DNA of 64,000 nt from Mercenaria mercenaria. Lineage: Eukaryota; Mollusca; Bivalvia; Venerida; Veneridae. Of the stretch, positions 1-12,164 are shown one piece after another. A model generated the notes under the pieces. It was not told the DNA's origin, searched no databases, and saw only the letters and a list, made by a program, of their open reading frames with translations. The position numbers were made by a program, and so were the translations under genes. The stretch spans positions 84,646,001 through 84,710,000 of the forward strand of contig NC_069362.1 in the NCBI RefSeq assembly GCF_021730395.1, given 5' to 3'. Every line of letters starts with the position of its first letter. Position 1 is the stretch's first letter.

Positions 1-545
1 GCGGGATAAATGACACCGGATATTTAGACCCATCGGTGTAATGCGGGATAAATGGAACCGGATAACTAGACCCATCCGTGTAATGCGGGATAAATGGAAC
101 CGGATAACTAGACCCATCAGTGTAATGCGTGATAAATTGAACAGGATATCTAGACCCATCAGTGAAATGCGGAATAAATGGAACCGGATAACTAGACACA
201 TCAGTGTAATGCGGGATAAATGGAACCGGATATTTAGACCCATCGGTGTAATCCGGGATAAATGGAACCGAATATCTAGACCCATCAGTGTAATGCGGGA
301 TAAATGGAACCGGATATCTAGACCCATCAATGTAATGCGTGACAAATGGAACCGGATATTTAGACCCATCGGTGTAATGCGGGATAAATGGAACCGGATA
401 ACTAGACCCATCAGTGTAACGTGGAATAAATGGAACCGGATTATAGACCAATCAGTTTAACGCGAGATAAATGGAACCGGATATCTAGAACCATCAGTGT
501 AATGCGGGATAAATGGAACCGGATATCTAGCACCATCCTTGGTAT
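1..545. repeat. 42-bp minisatellite, about 13 copies
   Basis: Direct repeats of a 42-bp unit (core GCGGGATAAATGGAACCGGA followed by an ACCCATCRGTGTAAT-like segment) run from the window edge to about 545. Copies differ by scattered substitutions. Because 42 is a multiple of 3, one frame stays open for 139 codons, giving a 14-residue repeat that starts MRDKWNRI. I regard that as an artefact of unit length. The array probably lies in an intron or downstream of the minus-strand glycosyltransferase. Confidence 0.93.
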
Positions 546-835
546 GCAAGATAAATGTAACAGTCCGTGTAATTAGAGATAAATGGAACTATTCTTGTAA
601 TACGGGATAAAAGGTACCATCCATTTAGTGGACTGTCCTCGTAATAAGGGATAAATTGAACTGTATTGTGAAACTCAGATACCGTTTTATGCGTGATAAA
701 AAATAAAACTCTTCATATTATGCCGGATAAATGTAGCCATTATATTCTATAATTAGAAGTATGTTTATTGGACAGTCTGGTATTATTTAGTACTGCCAAT
801 TTTAAGCTTCGAATAAATATATAAATCGACCTTAC
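546..835. repeat. Degenerate flank of the minisatellite plus intron sequence
   Basis: Short GATAAATG-containing echoes of the 42-bp unit continue with irregular spacing to about 745. The remainder leads to the splice donor of the glycosyltransferase exon. No coding is seen. Confidence 0.5.
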
Positions 836-1632
836 CGTGATAAAGATCCGTAAACAACGTTTGCACCGTCTAAGGCTTTAAGGATAGCAACTAGCTGGCG
901 GTTGGTTTTCAATGGAAATTCTTGTCCGGTAAGGTTTATGTAATATTTCCATTGTTTATAAGATCCAAGTGTTTTCATGCATAACAGTTCTGCCTCTAAA
1001 AGTGAAAAATCTCCCCATATTACATTCACAGGTTCTTTAATAATAAAAACATTGTTCAAACAATTTGCAATCTTTCTGAAGGCTTCCTTCTTATTTGTTT
1101 CCATTTTGTAATCCATATGTATGCAGTAGAAATTGTGAGGTCTATATATTAAACGCATGAGTCGTTCAACTTGTTCAATGTCTCTGTAAACCAGTATTGA
1201 AAAGGCAATTGGGAATTCATATTCCATCTTGGAAAGCGGATGTTTAATATAGCCCCTGGAAGCACGAAACGTATGACAATTGTTTGTTATGTTCAAGTAA
1301 TAGTCTGAATTGAGATTTGATGATTTTATCGTAAACTGTTTGGATTTTGCTATTTCTTTCTGATCGTTGTTTATGATTACTTTTGTGCAGTTGATACCAG
1401 CAGAATTTCTTAAGGGTCTGTAGTTTTCCATGAACACCTGTTGACGATACATTTCGTTCTCAAACTTCTTCTTGCTTGTTAAACTCACTTTCTTTCTTAC
1501 TTCTACAGCAAATCCTTCTATGCGTTTTGCAGTCATTGAAAAATTGTTTAAGTAAAATACACACAACAAGGATAAACACAAAGCTGTCAGAATACGACGC
1601 AAGTCCTTCACTTTTTTAAGCTTTCTGATCAT
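836..1632 (-). CDS. Core-2 beta-1,6-N-acetylglucosaminyltransferase-like (GCNT, GT14), first coding exon, partial gene
   Basis: The protein resembles the N-terminal half of GCNT/core-2 branching enzymes (Branch domain, glycosyltransferase family 14), type II Golgi proteins that add beta-1,6-GlcNAc to O-glycans. Visible parts: a basic N-terminus (MIRKLKKVKDLRR), one membrane segment (about residues 14-30), a stem, then the catalytic start around FPIAFSILVYRD, FYCIHMDYK and INLTGQEFPLKTN, all near-matches to family motifs. I chose the ATG at 1632 because a basic stretch and the membrane anchor follow it directly; an in-frame ATG at 1680 would add 16 residues. The exon ends at 836 in a good donor (TCACG then GTAAG), so the C-terminal half must lie beyond position 1. 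Vertebrate GCNTs usually have an unsplit coding exon. The family is clear; the acceptor specificity is not. Confidence 0.85.
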
Positions 1633-1689
1633 TATACGGTTACATATACTAATATATATATAATAAAGATTTATTAGCATTCAAGTCAG

Positions 1690-3400
1690 AAAATTTTCAG
1701 ACAAAGAGAATGTTTCTTTTAAATTTAGTTTTGGGGATAAAACGTTAATAGATAAAGGTGATTTAAATCCATATTCTGTCTCAAAATCTACATTATCGAA
1801 ATGTTGTTTTGATCCGGATTATACAATACAATTATATCAATTTTATGTGACAGCTTAGAAACGTATTATGTTGAAGTTACGTTTGTGAAATGTAACTTTG
1901 TTCCAAAAATAAAATGCCTCCGATTCTTCGTGGAACGGAGATGTAGCACATGTTTTCTTAACTTCTGAAAACAAAAAACTACATAAGTTACAAATAAAGC
2001 GATAATCTGTTGAAATACGTTTCAAGAACGTTAAAAACGCCTGTTTTGTGCATTTAAAAAATTTGCTTCAAGAAGTTTTTGCAATACATCCTGTCATTAT
2101 TCGTTCCATCTACATGGTTTATATGTTTCTAAAAAGTGTAACGCATAAAATCGGTTATACCAAATGCATATATTCCTCGAACATTTTTTAACTCTCTTTA
2201 TCTCAAGCATTAACATTAATGGAACACTTGTATATTGTTTAATAATAAAGTAAACAAGAAAATAATTTGAAATAAAATAAGTCTGAATACAAGTTCAATT
2301 TGGATACCATATGACATGTTCACATTTGGAGAGATAATATAAAAAATAAAGTCAGACCAGATCGCACTTCATTATTCGTTGAGATGGTTTCAAACAAGAT
2401 GCATGCATAAAATAAACACTCTGGCAGCAGAGTGAACCAAGGGAAGTAATTTTAGCCTAAACCATGCGTTAAGTTTGTCATTATGATTTACAGAGAAACT
2501 TTTCGCCAACAGAAAGGAACATTTTTTGCAACTAGAAACAACTAAAACAACAGTACAACGTAGGTTCACGATGTTAATTTGAGGTCTACCCGGTAATAGT
2601 ACTAAAAGGACCAGCGCGTATTGGCGGACAGTTCTAGAACCCTAATTTTGCACCTCGGTGGCCACAGTGGTGGTCTGAATTAAGCTTAATGTTTGTTAAA
2701 ATTTCATTGTGGATGCATCCTTGACATTCCAGTAGCAAAGATGGGAAAGAAAATTGTATTTGTTGAAGTAAAACTCAGTTTTAGTATGAGCAGTATTACC
2801 AGGTCACAGCAGTGTGATTCTGATGTGATTTTGCAGTAAGCAAATGTGACAGGAAAAATCTTAGAATATATAGGACCCATACCTTTCTCTTGATTTTATA
2901 TCACTTAATATTAAAATAAAAAAAATATCATCTAGGACTTACAGGGTATATCTAAGTGAGACCTTAACTTGCAATGTTTTTTTAAAACTGAATAATAGTG
3001 TTCAGTTTTTCTTAAATGAAAAGGAAAGAGTATGATTGCCAACCCAGTTGCTAGCTTACTCAAAATCTTCTGCCAAATAGTAATCAACACTAGTCCTTTT
3101 GACTATTAACAACAAGAACGGCGAAGCATCACAACTTGGGCTTGGTCACTGTAATACACCACCACTCGCATTCGAAAAAGAAATGCGGGTCCTAAGACAG
3201 AAGCCTGTGTAAAACTACATGCAATGTTAGAAGCTTAAAGCAAAGACATCTACTTTCTCTGTATGACCCAAACAAATGTAGGGTATCTTTAACTAGACCC
3301 AATCCTAAATATTGCTTCATGAGAGAGATTGAATGGTGAATATATCATACAAAAAAAGAAGAAGGAAGAAATCGTGTATGCTTTTATTTAAGAAATAATT
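1690..3400. other. Intergenic, nothing recognised
   Basis: AT-rich sequence upstream of the glycosyltransferase start. It should hold that gene's 5' end and promoter, but I see no convincing TATA box or coding. TATATATATATTAG at about 1642-1655 read on the minus strand could be a splice acceptor, so a non-coding first exon further right is possible. Confidence 0.3.
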
Positions 3401-3444
3401 TACGGTTATACGTCGGGCGTAATATTTTTTTGGTAAGATCTATA

Positions 3445-3735
3445 ACCGCACTTGACACAGTGGTGCGAATGGCAAGACTGGTTCGTACTTGACACAGTGG
3501 TGCGAATTGCAGGACTGGTTCGCACTTGACACAGTGGTGCGAATTGCACAACTGGTTCGCACTTAACACAGTGGTGCGAATTGCAAGACTGGTTCGCACT
3601 TGACACAGTGAAATTGGCCTAGCGGTTTATGAGGAGATGTCATTTAAAGTAAAAGTTTACGGACGACGGACAACGGATGACGGACGCCACTGCATCGCTC
3701 GTGACACAGTTGTGCCAATTGCAGGACTGGTTCTT
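3445..3735. repeat. 37-bp minisatellite with GACGGACG tail
   Basis: Four to five copies of a 37-bp unit (core GACACAGTGGTGCGAATTGC, then RAGACTGGTTCGCACTT) lie at 3450-3612. They are followed by a GGACGACGGACAACGGAT stretch at about 3660-3690 and one diverged copy to about 3735. Thirty-seven is not a multiple of 3, so the open frames across it are incidental. Confidence 0.85.
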
Positions 3736-3739
3736 TTCC

Positions 3740-4560
3740 GATGCTTAACATCTCTGACGTTGTTTGTTTGGTATACGGTTTTTCACGTAGTCTTTTCCTT
3801 TTCACTTTTTACATGCAAAATCTCTTTTTGCTTAAAATTATTAATTGATTCCATAACAAATCTATACAAGATAAATGTTGGAGAAATCTTATTCAAATTG
3901 CGTATGAATATTACTCACTGAAAGATATGTATTACAGCACGTTTTCATTAAATGTTTAACCAAATGCGGAAATACAATCATTGACAGATATGAACTATGC
4001 CTCAGATATTTAGAGCAAATATGCATACTAAATCTAAGCTAAACTAAGTATGTAGCACACTTACGGAAAATCTATCCTTTGGAAAATTAAAAAAAAAGTC
4101 GTTTAAGTCCACTATCATAAATCTTAAAATATCATCTTTACTCCAGTGACATTACATACGGAAAGGACAATATGTCGTCATTGAATCAATGTAGCTGTAC
4201 TTTTATCTGAGTGTGAGAAATAAGAAATACAACAGCTTTCACTGCAAGATATGTGTAGAAAAATATACATTTGATTTCATATAATTCCAAATCAACTTTA
4301 TTTTGCTTAGTTTCTATTTTTTTTCTAGACAAATTCTGATATTTAAATAGGATCAAAACTGATCGAATACGGGAACCTTATGTCTATTTTTCATTTGAAA
4401 AATAAAATATTTCATCAAATAAATCATGAAATTTATGATCTCCATTTGCAAAATGCCAAAACTTATATATTCTAGATTTCAGTATCTTACCAGTGCCGAA
4501 TCAGATAGAACAAGTGACTGAGTATTGCAGTTGCAGTATACAGAAGTCCCCTACCGGTGG
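3740..4560. other. Intergenic, nothing recognised
   Basis: AT-rich, with no open frame resembling a protein and no structured repeat. Confidence 0.3.
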
Positions 4561-4569
4561 AAAACTTTG

Positions 4570-5125
4570 TTAGTGTTCGTCCCTTGTGGTTGTTGGCAAC
4601 AGTGTTAGGTGAACCACAGGAACAAAAACTATTTTTACTTTAATTTCAATAGTGACCTTGAGCTTTGACCACCAAAAACATGTGTGGATAATATATGCGA
4701 CATATTGTCTGGCCACGAGGAACATTTGCTTATAGTGGTATGAATGCATATAAAAGTTATGGAGTGGAAACAAAATTTTACTTGACCTTAAACAGTGACA
4801 TTGTCTTTCAACCGGCAAGTATAGCTCATGCGTTGACACATTGTCTCATCATGGGGAACGTTTGTGTGTAGCACGAAGATAATCCATCAAAACATATAAA
4901 AGTTATGGAGCGGAAACAATTTTTACTTTACCTTCAATAGTGACCCTGACCTAAGACTTACAAACATAAGTCATGTACGTGCATAATCTACATATTGCCC
5001 TCTATTCCCATACCAAGTTTTATGAACTTAGCTTGAATACTTATTGAGTAATTGCAGGATCCAGATTTGCGGACGGACAGACGGGCGGACGGCATTCGTA
5101 TAGTCCCCTCCGGTGTTCCACAGCG
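4570..5125 (+). repeat. Dispersed bivalve-type tandem repeat with GGACGGACAGACGG tail
   Basis: Two to three diverged units share ATATAAAAGTTATGGAG and GGAAACAA, TTTTACTT and CAATAGTGACC segments. The stretch ends with a CCAAGTTTTATGAACTTAGC segment and a GGACGGACAGACGGGCGGAC tail at about 5072-5098. This head-array-tail layout recurs at 45.4-45.7 and 53.6-55.0 kb. Confidence 0.7.
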
Positions 5126-6590
5126 ATGACTTTTTTATATCATCTGAACAAAACTTATACGAGAGAGTACTTACTTTATTTAATTATTTCTTATTTAATT
5201 GATAATGATTCGTCATCGGTTTAACACTTTGTCCTATCCCTTTACATGAAGGCGTAATTACTTTTAAAATGAAAGGAAAGAGATGTTTTATCGTTTAGGC
5301 AAGACCATTATTTAAACTGGGGAACATACACATTAGTGTATCATTGATGGTTCATATAAATGATTACGCTATTCATGACTTACTCCAAATTCTCTCGTAA
5401 TTAAGTCTTGCACATAAAAACAAGATTGATATCCAGCTGAAAAAAGCCAGATTTCATGAACGCAGCCCCCTTCAACCTGCAACTCTGTAGGAGTGCACGC
5501 AGGGATATACACCAGACAAACACACATAGAAAAAATACATAAACAAAATGAAACACATCAAGACGAAGCAAACAAATATAGAAACATAATGGGGCACCGC
5601 ACTAGAACAGTCAGTGCCAAAAACACCACTGGGGAGCATGAACCGGTGTATGGTGCGCGTCGTACTTCTTTTTTTACTTTCTCCATGTTCCAAGGTCACA
5701 AGGCAGTGAAATAAAAGTTATCCACACTAGGTGAAACCCTAACACACATATTGGTAATAGAAGGGATGGTATTCAATACTGTAAGTTTATATAAAATGCA
5801 GACCTGCTGAACCTTAATGCGTGTACTCGATCCTTTTTCAGAACAGAAAGCATCAACAGAAATACCCTTAGTGCTCCGACGACAGATGTCAAAGCGTTCT
5901 GGCAATATATAAACATTTCACAGTTCTGCAAATCTAAACGAATTTTCAGTTCTTGGCTTTTCCGGTTACAACACTAAAGCTATACTTAGCAAAGGGACAT
6001 CATCTATTATATAGCCCAGAAAGGATACATTCTGCATCGCCGGAATCGTTAAAGTCAGCACCTGATATACTTTTTTTCACAAAAAAACTAAAATCCTTGA
6101 ATTTTTTAGTAAGTTGTTGACAGTTGTTTAATATACATGTGAAGTCCTGTTTGACCTTACCTCCCATGGTTTTTCTAGCTGTAAAGTACTTTTTGTCTTA
6201 CATAATGATTCTCTATAACATTGTTGCCATCTTTTCCTTTATCTACAGTTGCTTGAAGGTTATTTCTATTTTCACATAAGTTTGATATCTGTTGCGCGTC
6301 ATTTAATCTATATACAGTGTATCTGTATGTACTGTTATTCAATATTTATCAGCAAGATGATCTAGCGGTGAACTGGGCCATTTCGTCATGAAAGCACTTT
6401 ATTTGTCACACATGCTTGCCTTTAACTGGTATCAAGAAGCATATATAGGTGTGAGATAGCCTTAAGGTATACAATACATTTGGAATTAAAATTTGTACCG
6501 CAAATCGTTTTGAAGTAGAAATATTTACGTTTATTGTGAGTGAGAGAGCTCTGTCGCGAAGGAGGTAGCAGACAGACAGAGAGACATATA
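5126..6590. other. Intergenic with a possible old dispersed repeat
   Basis: No gene is seen. The stretch around 5280-5330 (GTTTAGGCAAGACCATTATT and following) resembles 52515-52560, so a shared dispersed repeat is likely. The open frames at 5472-5714 lie on both strands and have no protein character. Confidence 0.3.
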
Positions 6591-7484
6591 TTTTATTGAA
6601 GACTTGTACATTGTACATTGTCTATAACACATAAGTTACATAGATAATATCAACGTGAAACTACACATAGATTTCGTAAATAGTATCAACGTGCAGTTAT
6701 AAACAGTTAGGATAAGACATTATATAAATATAAATGGAAAATGAATAAGTAATTGTATAACACTTTATAAACATTGTATATGAATATTCGATGGAGATGA
6801 ACAAAATTAATTTAAATTTCAACATTTAGAACATTAGAACGTGCACACAATGCTTCTTTCACAAATAAAGCCAAATTAATAAGTTCGGTTCTGTTGGTAC
6901 TAGTTAACAATTGGATTTATTTAAAAACTGATGGTCTAACATGATATATTCTATTGACATATTTTCGTCTTAAATCAGAATAGTATGGGCATATACATAT
7001 AAAATGATACTCGTCTTCTAAATCATTTGTATTACAAACTAAACAAAGTCGTTCGTGTCTGGGTATACTATTACCACTATATCTACCAGTTTGTATTCGT
7101 AATGGATGCACAGACATACGTAGTCTACAAAACTAAAATCTGAGGCTTTTTGGTAAAATATCAAGATAACATTCATAACCAAATGAGGCTTTAAATTGTC
7201 TATACATCGTCAGCACAGAACTGTTATCTATGGAACTAAACCATTCTTGTCTAAAAGTGTCAATTACTCTACATTTAAAAACTTGAACAAATGATTTCAT
7301 GTTCATGGTATTTATATAATCAAATACATGGGCAAAGCCATAAGTATTCAATATTTTCTTTACATTAAATATCCAGTTACGATGCCCACTGTCACAGTCA
7401 GCAACTGCTTGTTTATAAATAGTTTTCAAAATAATATTTTCAGTTGACACAAGTTTTGACCAATATTGTAATATGCGGACATAT

Positions 7485-7914
7485 TATTATTATTATACCA
7501 GATTTATATAGCGCCCTTTTCATGATCAATTTCACGTTCAAAGGCGCTTTACATAGTTCAAATGCAGCCACACAGGGCGCATAATTCATCCTCTACTAGT
7601 ACAGACACAGAGCGATCTGACCAGAGGGACAGAGTGAGACAAAGCCCCCACGACAGAGAGAGATCAGAAATCAGATACAGGCTTGTCCGGCTAACTTAGC
7701 CTAGCTCATTTCGAATAGACAGCCTGGTTCTTTAACGTGCCCAGTGTATAGCACTGATACACGCAAGGATTGCCTGGGTTCCTGACCAGTACACCTCTAG
7801 CTGGGTGGGAAACACTGAAAAGCGTTTCTGAAAATTCCCCGAGTAGCTGCCGGGGATCGAACCCCCGACCTCAGGATTGGAAGGCCAGTGTGCAAACCAC
7901 TGAGCTATCCGTCC
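7485..7914 (-). mobile_element. tRNA-derived SINE inserted in the LINE
   Basis: On the minus strand the element begins with a tRNA-like head: a box A-like TAGCTCAGTGGTTTGCA and a box B GGTTCGATCC at about 7850-7910. It ends in GCGCTATATAAATCTGG followed by a TAATAATAATA tail. ACATAT flanks it on both sides (7479-7484 and 7915-7920), and removing it restores the LINE frame R-Y-V-R-I-L-Q-Y. The tail resembles metazoan SINEs with a conserved central domain; the family name is not established here. Confidence 0.88.
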
Positions 7915-8359
7915 ACATATCGTTGAATATAAAGGGGATATCTACCCAATTCGCCATAGACAGCAGCATTACATGTGTTGAATTTAACTCTTAACAATCG
8001 TTTACAAAATTTAAGATGAATTCGCTCTTTCCCTTTAGATTTAGTGTAGCCCCACACTTCACATCCATAATTTAAAATTGACCCAACAAATGCGTCAAAT
8101 AATTGAAATAACAGTTTTGGTTTTAAGTCATAGTCTTCACATTTACAAAGTAAAACATTCATTGCCTTAAGGGCTTTATCCACTAAATGTTCCTGGTTAA
8201 GATTGAATCCACCTGTATAGTTGAAGACAGTACCCAAGTAATTGAAATCATTAACAACTTCTAATGGATGGTCATTATAGGTCCAACGCCCCATTTTCTA
8301 AATACCATAATTTTTGTTTTATCAGTGTTTACCTGTAATCCCCATGTGTTGCAATAATT

Positions 8360-8712
8360 ATAGGTTATTAGCTTTGTATCGGGAAATATGCACGAGTTCT
8401 TCAGCAGAAATATTGCGCGACTTTAGGAGCGCAATATTCTTCCGCTGAAGAACGAGTGCATATTTCCTGATGCAAAGATAATAACCTTTTTATTACATAC
8501 ACATCTACACGTATTAAATATAATGTAAATATCATAAATTTGTTCAATAGCCTGAATAGGACTGACAATATTGAACTAAACAGAAAAAAATAGTGCAACA
8601 ACAAACACTGAATTATGCCACGCACCCGATATGAAAATCAGGCGTCAGTGTATGGAAAAACATTGACGTTTCCGGTACCATTGTAACATAACGGGGAATG
8701 GAAACGAGTATG
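8360..8712. mobile_element. 353-bp insertion in the LINE with an imperfect palindrome
   Basis: The LINE reading frame (minus sense: L-Y-N, then Y-C-N-T-W-G) is interrupted by this block. AATT flanks it at 8356-8359 and 8713-8716, which looks like a 4-bp target duplication. Positions 8363-8490 form an inverted repeat whose arms include GGAAATATGCAC and TTCTTCAGC. I see no coding and no matching terminal inverted repeats at the extreme ends. Confidence 0.6.
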
Positions 8713-9549
8713 AATTGTATAAATTATCTTATTGATTCTGCATTTCGTCTGGCGTTTTACCTATAATGGCCATGTCGTCGGCAAATAATAACAATACCAT
8801 TATAATTTCATCAATTTGCAAGCCACTGTTTATAGAGCTCAAGAACAACAAAAAAAGAAAATAATAACGGAGACATTACCTCCCCTTGACGTAGACCGAC
8901 AGCATAAGTGAAATATTCAGAATACGACGAAAATGATTTAACACATGATTTAACCTTTCTATACATATCACGTACAATTCTTAATAATTTACCTTGTATA
9001 CCAGATTTATACATTTTTAACCATAAACCATTTCTATAAATAGAATCAAAGCACTTTTTCATATCAACAAAAGTCACATATAAACGCTTATTGTTATATA
9101 AATAATTTTGTATTAAAGATGAGAGAATGAATGTGGCATCTACAGTGGAACGTCCCTTTCGAAAACCAAATTGTGCGTCCGAAATAATGTTATGGTTTTC
9201 ACATACGTTTTCAACACGTTTATGTAAGATAGTTGTGAATAATTTAGACAAACAACTCATAAGGGTAATACCACGATAATTATTAACATCGGTAATTGAG
9301 TCTTTTTTGTGTAATGGTATAATAATAATCTCTGACCATGTGTCCGGGTAATACCAAATTAAAGAGGTCACACAAATGAGATGATAAGATATCAATAGCT
9401 TCTATAAAATATTCATTTATCAAGGTATCAATGCCACATGCTTTTATATAGCCATGGCTTCATACTCTAACATCGACTGTATTCGTCCGATTTATGTTAT
9501 ATTGATGAGTGAGCTGTACTGACATTTGGTGGTCCTCTTTTGAAATATA

Positions 9550-9843
9550 GCCCGCCCGCTTAGCTCAATAGGGAGAGCATCTGTCTACGGATCGCGGGTT
9601 CGTGAGTTCGAACCCCGGGCGGGCGTATGTTCTCCGTGACGATTTGATAAAAGACATTGTGTCTGAAATCATTCGTCTTCCACCTCTGATTCATGTGGGG
9701 AAGCCAAGTTGGCAGTTACTTGCGGAGAACAGGTTTGTACTGGTACAGAATCCAGGAAGGAACACTGGTTAGGTTAACTGCCTTCCGTTACATAACTGAA
9801 ATACTGTTGAAAAACGGCGTTAAACCCAAAACAAACAAACAAA
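9550..9843 (+). mobile_element. tRNA-derived SINE, full length, (AAAC)n tail
   Basis: The head GCCCGCCCGCTTAGCTCAAT carries a box A, and GAGTTCGAACCCC a box B. A non-tRNA body follows (GTACTGGTACAGAATCCAGG onward), then a conserved 3' part (CTGAAATACTGTTGAAAAAC, GGCGTTAAACC) and an AAACAAACAAACAAA tail. The 3' part is shared with a truncated copy at 52861-52920. The layout fits V-SINE/RUDI-type elements reported from molluscs, but the family name is inference. Confidence 0.85.
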
Positions 9844-9849
9844 TGAAGA

Positions 9850-10320
9850 TTATATTTCATTTTTGTTATGATCAAGTCAAGTCCGGCAGCAAATTTAATT
9901 ACCGTTTATTAGTATAGTTAGAACAGAGTAATAAAAAACGAAACCATTTCCTTTCTACATAAATACATTACTTCTACATAAGAATGCAAATGATCAAACA
10001 ACTATTAAAATGAAAAAAAGAATATTATTGCTTGTTCCGAAGAAACTCAATTTCTAACAATTCAATGTTGAACTAAAGAGAAGCTCTTGATCACGGGAGA
10101 GGAACTATTACACGGAACTCGGTTAAATTAAGGGGGGTATCATATTACAAAATTAGGCTGCTGCTACTGCAGTTTTCCCGGATAACGTTACAGCATATGA
10201 AGGATAATAATCGCCACAAAAGTAATTGTAAAAAATTATCTCTTTTTTGCAAAAATATAAATTGTATTTCTAGATCAATGGTATGTACGTCATTTGAAAC
10301 ATGGCTTAATATTGAAGTCT
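9850..10320. other. Intergenic, nothing recognised
   Basis: AT-rich sequence without coding signs. Confidence 0.3.
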
Positions 10321-10321
10321 A

Positions 10322-10440
10322 TCAAGCCCGAAATGTCCTGCAGGTGAGAGGCGTTGCACATTTCATTACGTCTCATGAACAGGCTCAGTCTAACAGAGTC
10401 TCCTATTATTTTGATTTGTTGCAATCTTCGTTTCCAAAAG
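10322..10440 (+). repeat. Dispersed repeat shared with 56925-57050
   Basis: GTTGCACATTTCATTAC, TCTCATGAACAG and TATTATTTTG occur in the same order and strand in both places, within about 120 bp of roughly 75-80% similarity. The 85-codon open frame here is incidental. Confidence 0.65.
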
Positions 10441-10584
10441 GTTTATCTTTATAAATTTATTATCTGAAATGACTTAAGACTGAATTATATAAGGGCCGTT
10501 TTATTTTATGGTCAAAGTGAATGTATACTCTCTTTAAAGGTACATTCTCGATTTATGTTGTTATCAGAAGACAATTGTATAAAT

Positions 10585-10794
10585 GAGCCGCGCCATGAGA
10601 GAACCAATATAGTGGCTTTGCGACCAGCATGGATCCAGACCAGCCTGCGCATCCGCGCAGTCTGGTCAGGATCCATGCTATTCGCTAACAGTTTCTTTAA
10701 TTGCAATAGGCTTTGAAAGCGAACACCATGGATCCTGACCAGTCTGCGCGGATGCTTACAAAGCCACTATGTTGGTTTTCTCATGGCGCGGCTC
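10585..10794. mobile_element. Palindromic MITE, 36-bp terminal inverted repeats
   Basis: The ends GAGCCGCGCCATGAGA and onward match as inverted repeats over 36 bp with 2 mismatches. AAAT flanks both sides. Inside are further inverted blocks (GCATGGATCC, CAGTCTGGTC and CTGCGCGGATG types), so the single strand can fold into a multi-arm hairpin. There is no coding. The core is related to that of the MITE at 58628-58832. Confidence 0.88.
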
Positions 10795-10799
10795 AAATA

Positions 10800-12160
10800 T
10801 ATCCCAAGATAAAAATGTTTACCTCTTTGGTTATGATATTAAAATATTGATGGTTCACAACTGGCGATATTTCCCGAACTGATGCTATTGTCGTCATCTT
10901 AGTTAAAAAAAATAGAAATCTGTTTGACTTAAATTCTAATTCATTTATTTATCTCAAGTCATTATACGGCAACAGATGGAGTAACACACCTAAAACAAAT
11001 TGAAATATAGAAATACACAGACATCGTCGTATACCAGAGCAGATGTGACAAAATGGTTTACATGTACAAATACTGCATGTTAATCGCGAGAGACCGATGT
11101 TATAAGTAAGTCTATCAAATAGTAGTATAATACAAGTTAAAGCATAGAAAAAGTTCCTTCTAGGGCATATCTATATAAATATAAAATGATCATCTTGTAA
11201 AATTTTGGTTTCAATGTCTGTTTATTTCAAGTAAGTATTTACACTAGTTATTTAACATAAATTGTTAAATCCAACAACAAATTAAATCTGTTACCACTTT
11301 CAGTAGAGTAAATACGACAATAAGACATTGACCCGGTTAATCATTTACGATTCGATGCGCGAATTTGTTGCGCTTAATTAGAGGGTCGCAATGGGGTTTG
11401 TTTTCATATATTAACTATGCATTTCAAGGTAACGATAATATTTAGTTGTTTAAATTTAAATTTGCTGATATATGTCTATCTAGTCGACTGAATGTATGTT
11501 ATGTTCCTCAAGAATGGAGGAAATAACATCCTCGGGTTTAGTAATATGTAATCCACGGAACGCGTTCAGTCAGAGAGTCGCCTAAATTAGGAAAGAATAG
11601 TCTAACGTCAGAGGTTATTTCTAAGGCACGGAGTTTTATTGGCCAGCTTGTAATGACAACAGCTTTCGGTATTAGTAGCTCAGTCAAGTGTGACTTATTG
11701 AACTATAATATTCCTTCTCAAGAGAAGGAATAATTATACAACTGATTCAGTGTAAGCAAGCAACAGTTGATTTAGTTGTTTATACTTGAACATTTACATT
11801 CAGTTATTATTTTCATAGAACGGAAATAAGTTATTGTCGCATAAACAACATTGTTGCTATAACATCAAGGGCGACTGAACATCTCACGTTATTCACAAAA
11901 ATTCATGTAAATGCAATGGCGTCGTTCAAAAAAAAAAGTTTGATAATCCGCAATCAATATTTCCAAAAGAATACTAGATAAAACGTCTTTTTTATAATCA
12001 ATATACAACATCCATTTCTTATAAAACAAAACGTTTACCTAGCGGACAGACATATGTCTGGTGATGATTAATGGTGACTGATAACCAGCTGTGCTTAAAA
12101 TATCATTGTTGTTTTGTTCCGTTCGTTTTACAATCAACATTTTATAAAAGAAACATCTAA
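10800..12160. other. Intergenic, nothing recognised
   Basis: AT-rich sequence, with no open frame above 60 codons and no clear repeat structure. Confidence 0.3.
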
Positions 12161-12164
12161 CAAT

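Larger units (their letters stand above)
6590..9450 (-). mobile_element. LINE (non-LTR retrotransposon), 5'-truncated and broken, with two nested insertions
   Basis: The reverse transcriptase is read on the minus strand. About 9395-9440 encodes KACGIDTLINEYF; 8811-9395 encodes the fingers and palm, with NNYRGITLMSCLSKL, AQFGFRKGRSTVDA and FVDMKKCFDSI; about 8770-8800 encodes the FADD catalytic box; 8300-8345 encodes VNTDKTKIMVF; 7905-8294 and 7133-7450 encode the thumb and connector; 6917-7117 encodes a C-terminal zinc-knuckle-like CLVCN...EDEYHF...CP. Frameshifts lie near 9350 and 8830, and a stop replaces a Leu codon near 8724. The domain order fits the I/Jockey-type lineages, but I cannot name the family. 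The 3'UTR (minus sense) runs to about 6590, where an AATAAAATATA tail ends it. Confidence 0.88.

Noticed and set aside
41-460. 139-codon open frame with a 14-residue repeat
   Set aside because: It exists only because the minisatellite unit is 42 bp, a multiple of three; no start context, splice signals or protein family.
1-545. CRISPR-like look of regular repeats
   Set aside because: There are no unique spacers; the whole 42-bp unit repeats, and the genome is eukaryotic.
3384-3606. Overlapping minus-strand open frames with repeated motifs
   Set aside because: They arise from a 37-bp repeat read in shifting frames.
9550-9622. A genuine tRNA gene
   Set aside because: The anticodon arm does not pair well and a SINE body and (AAAC)n tail follow directly, so it is a SINE head.
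9693-9917. 74-codon open frame
   Set aside because: It lies inside the SINE body and tail.
10197-10454. 85-codon plus-strand frame
   Set aside because: Its second half is the dispersed repeat shared with 56925-57050, where the frame is not maintained.
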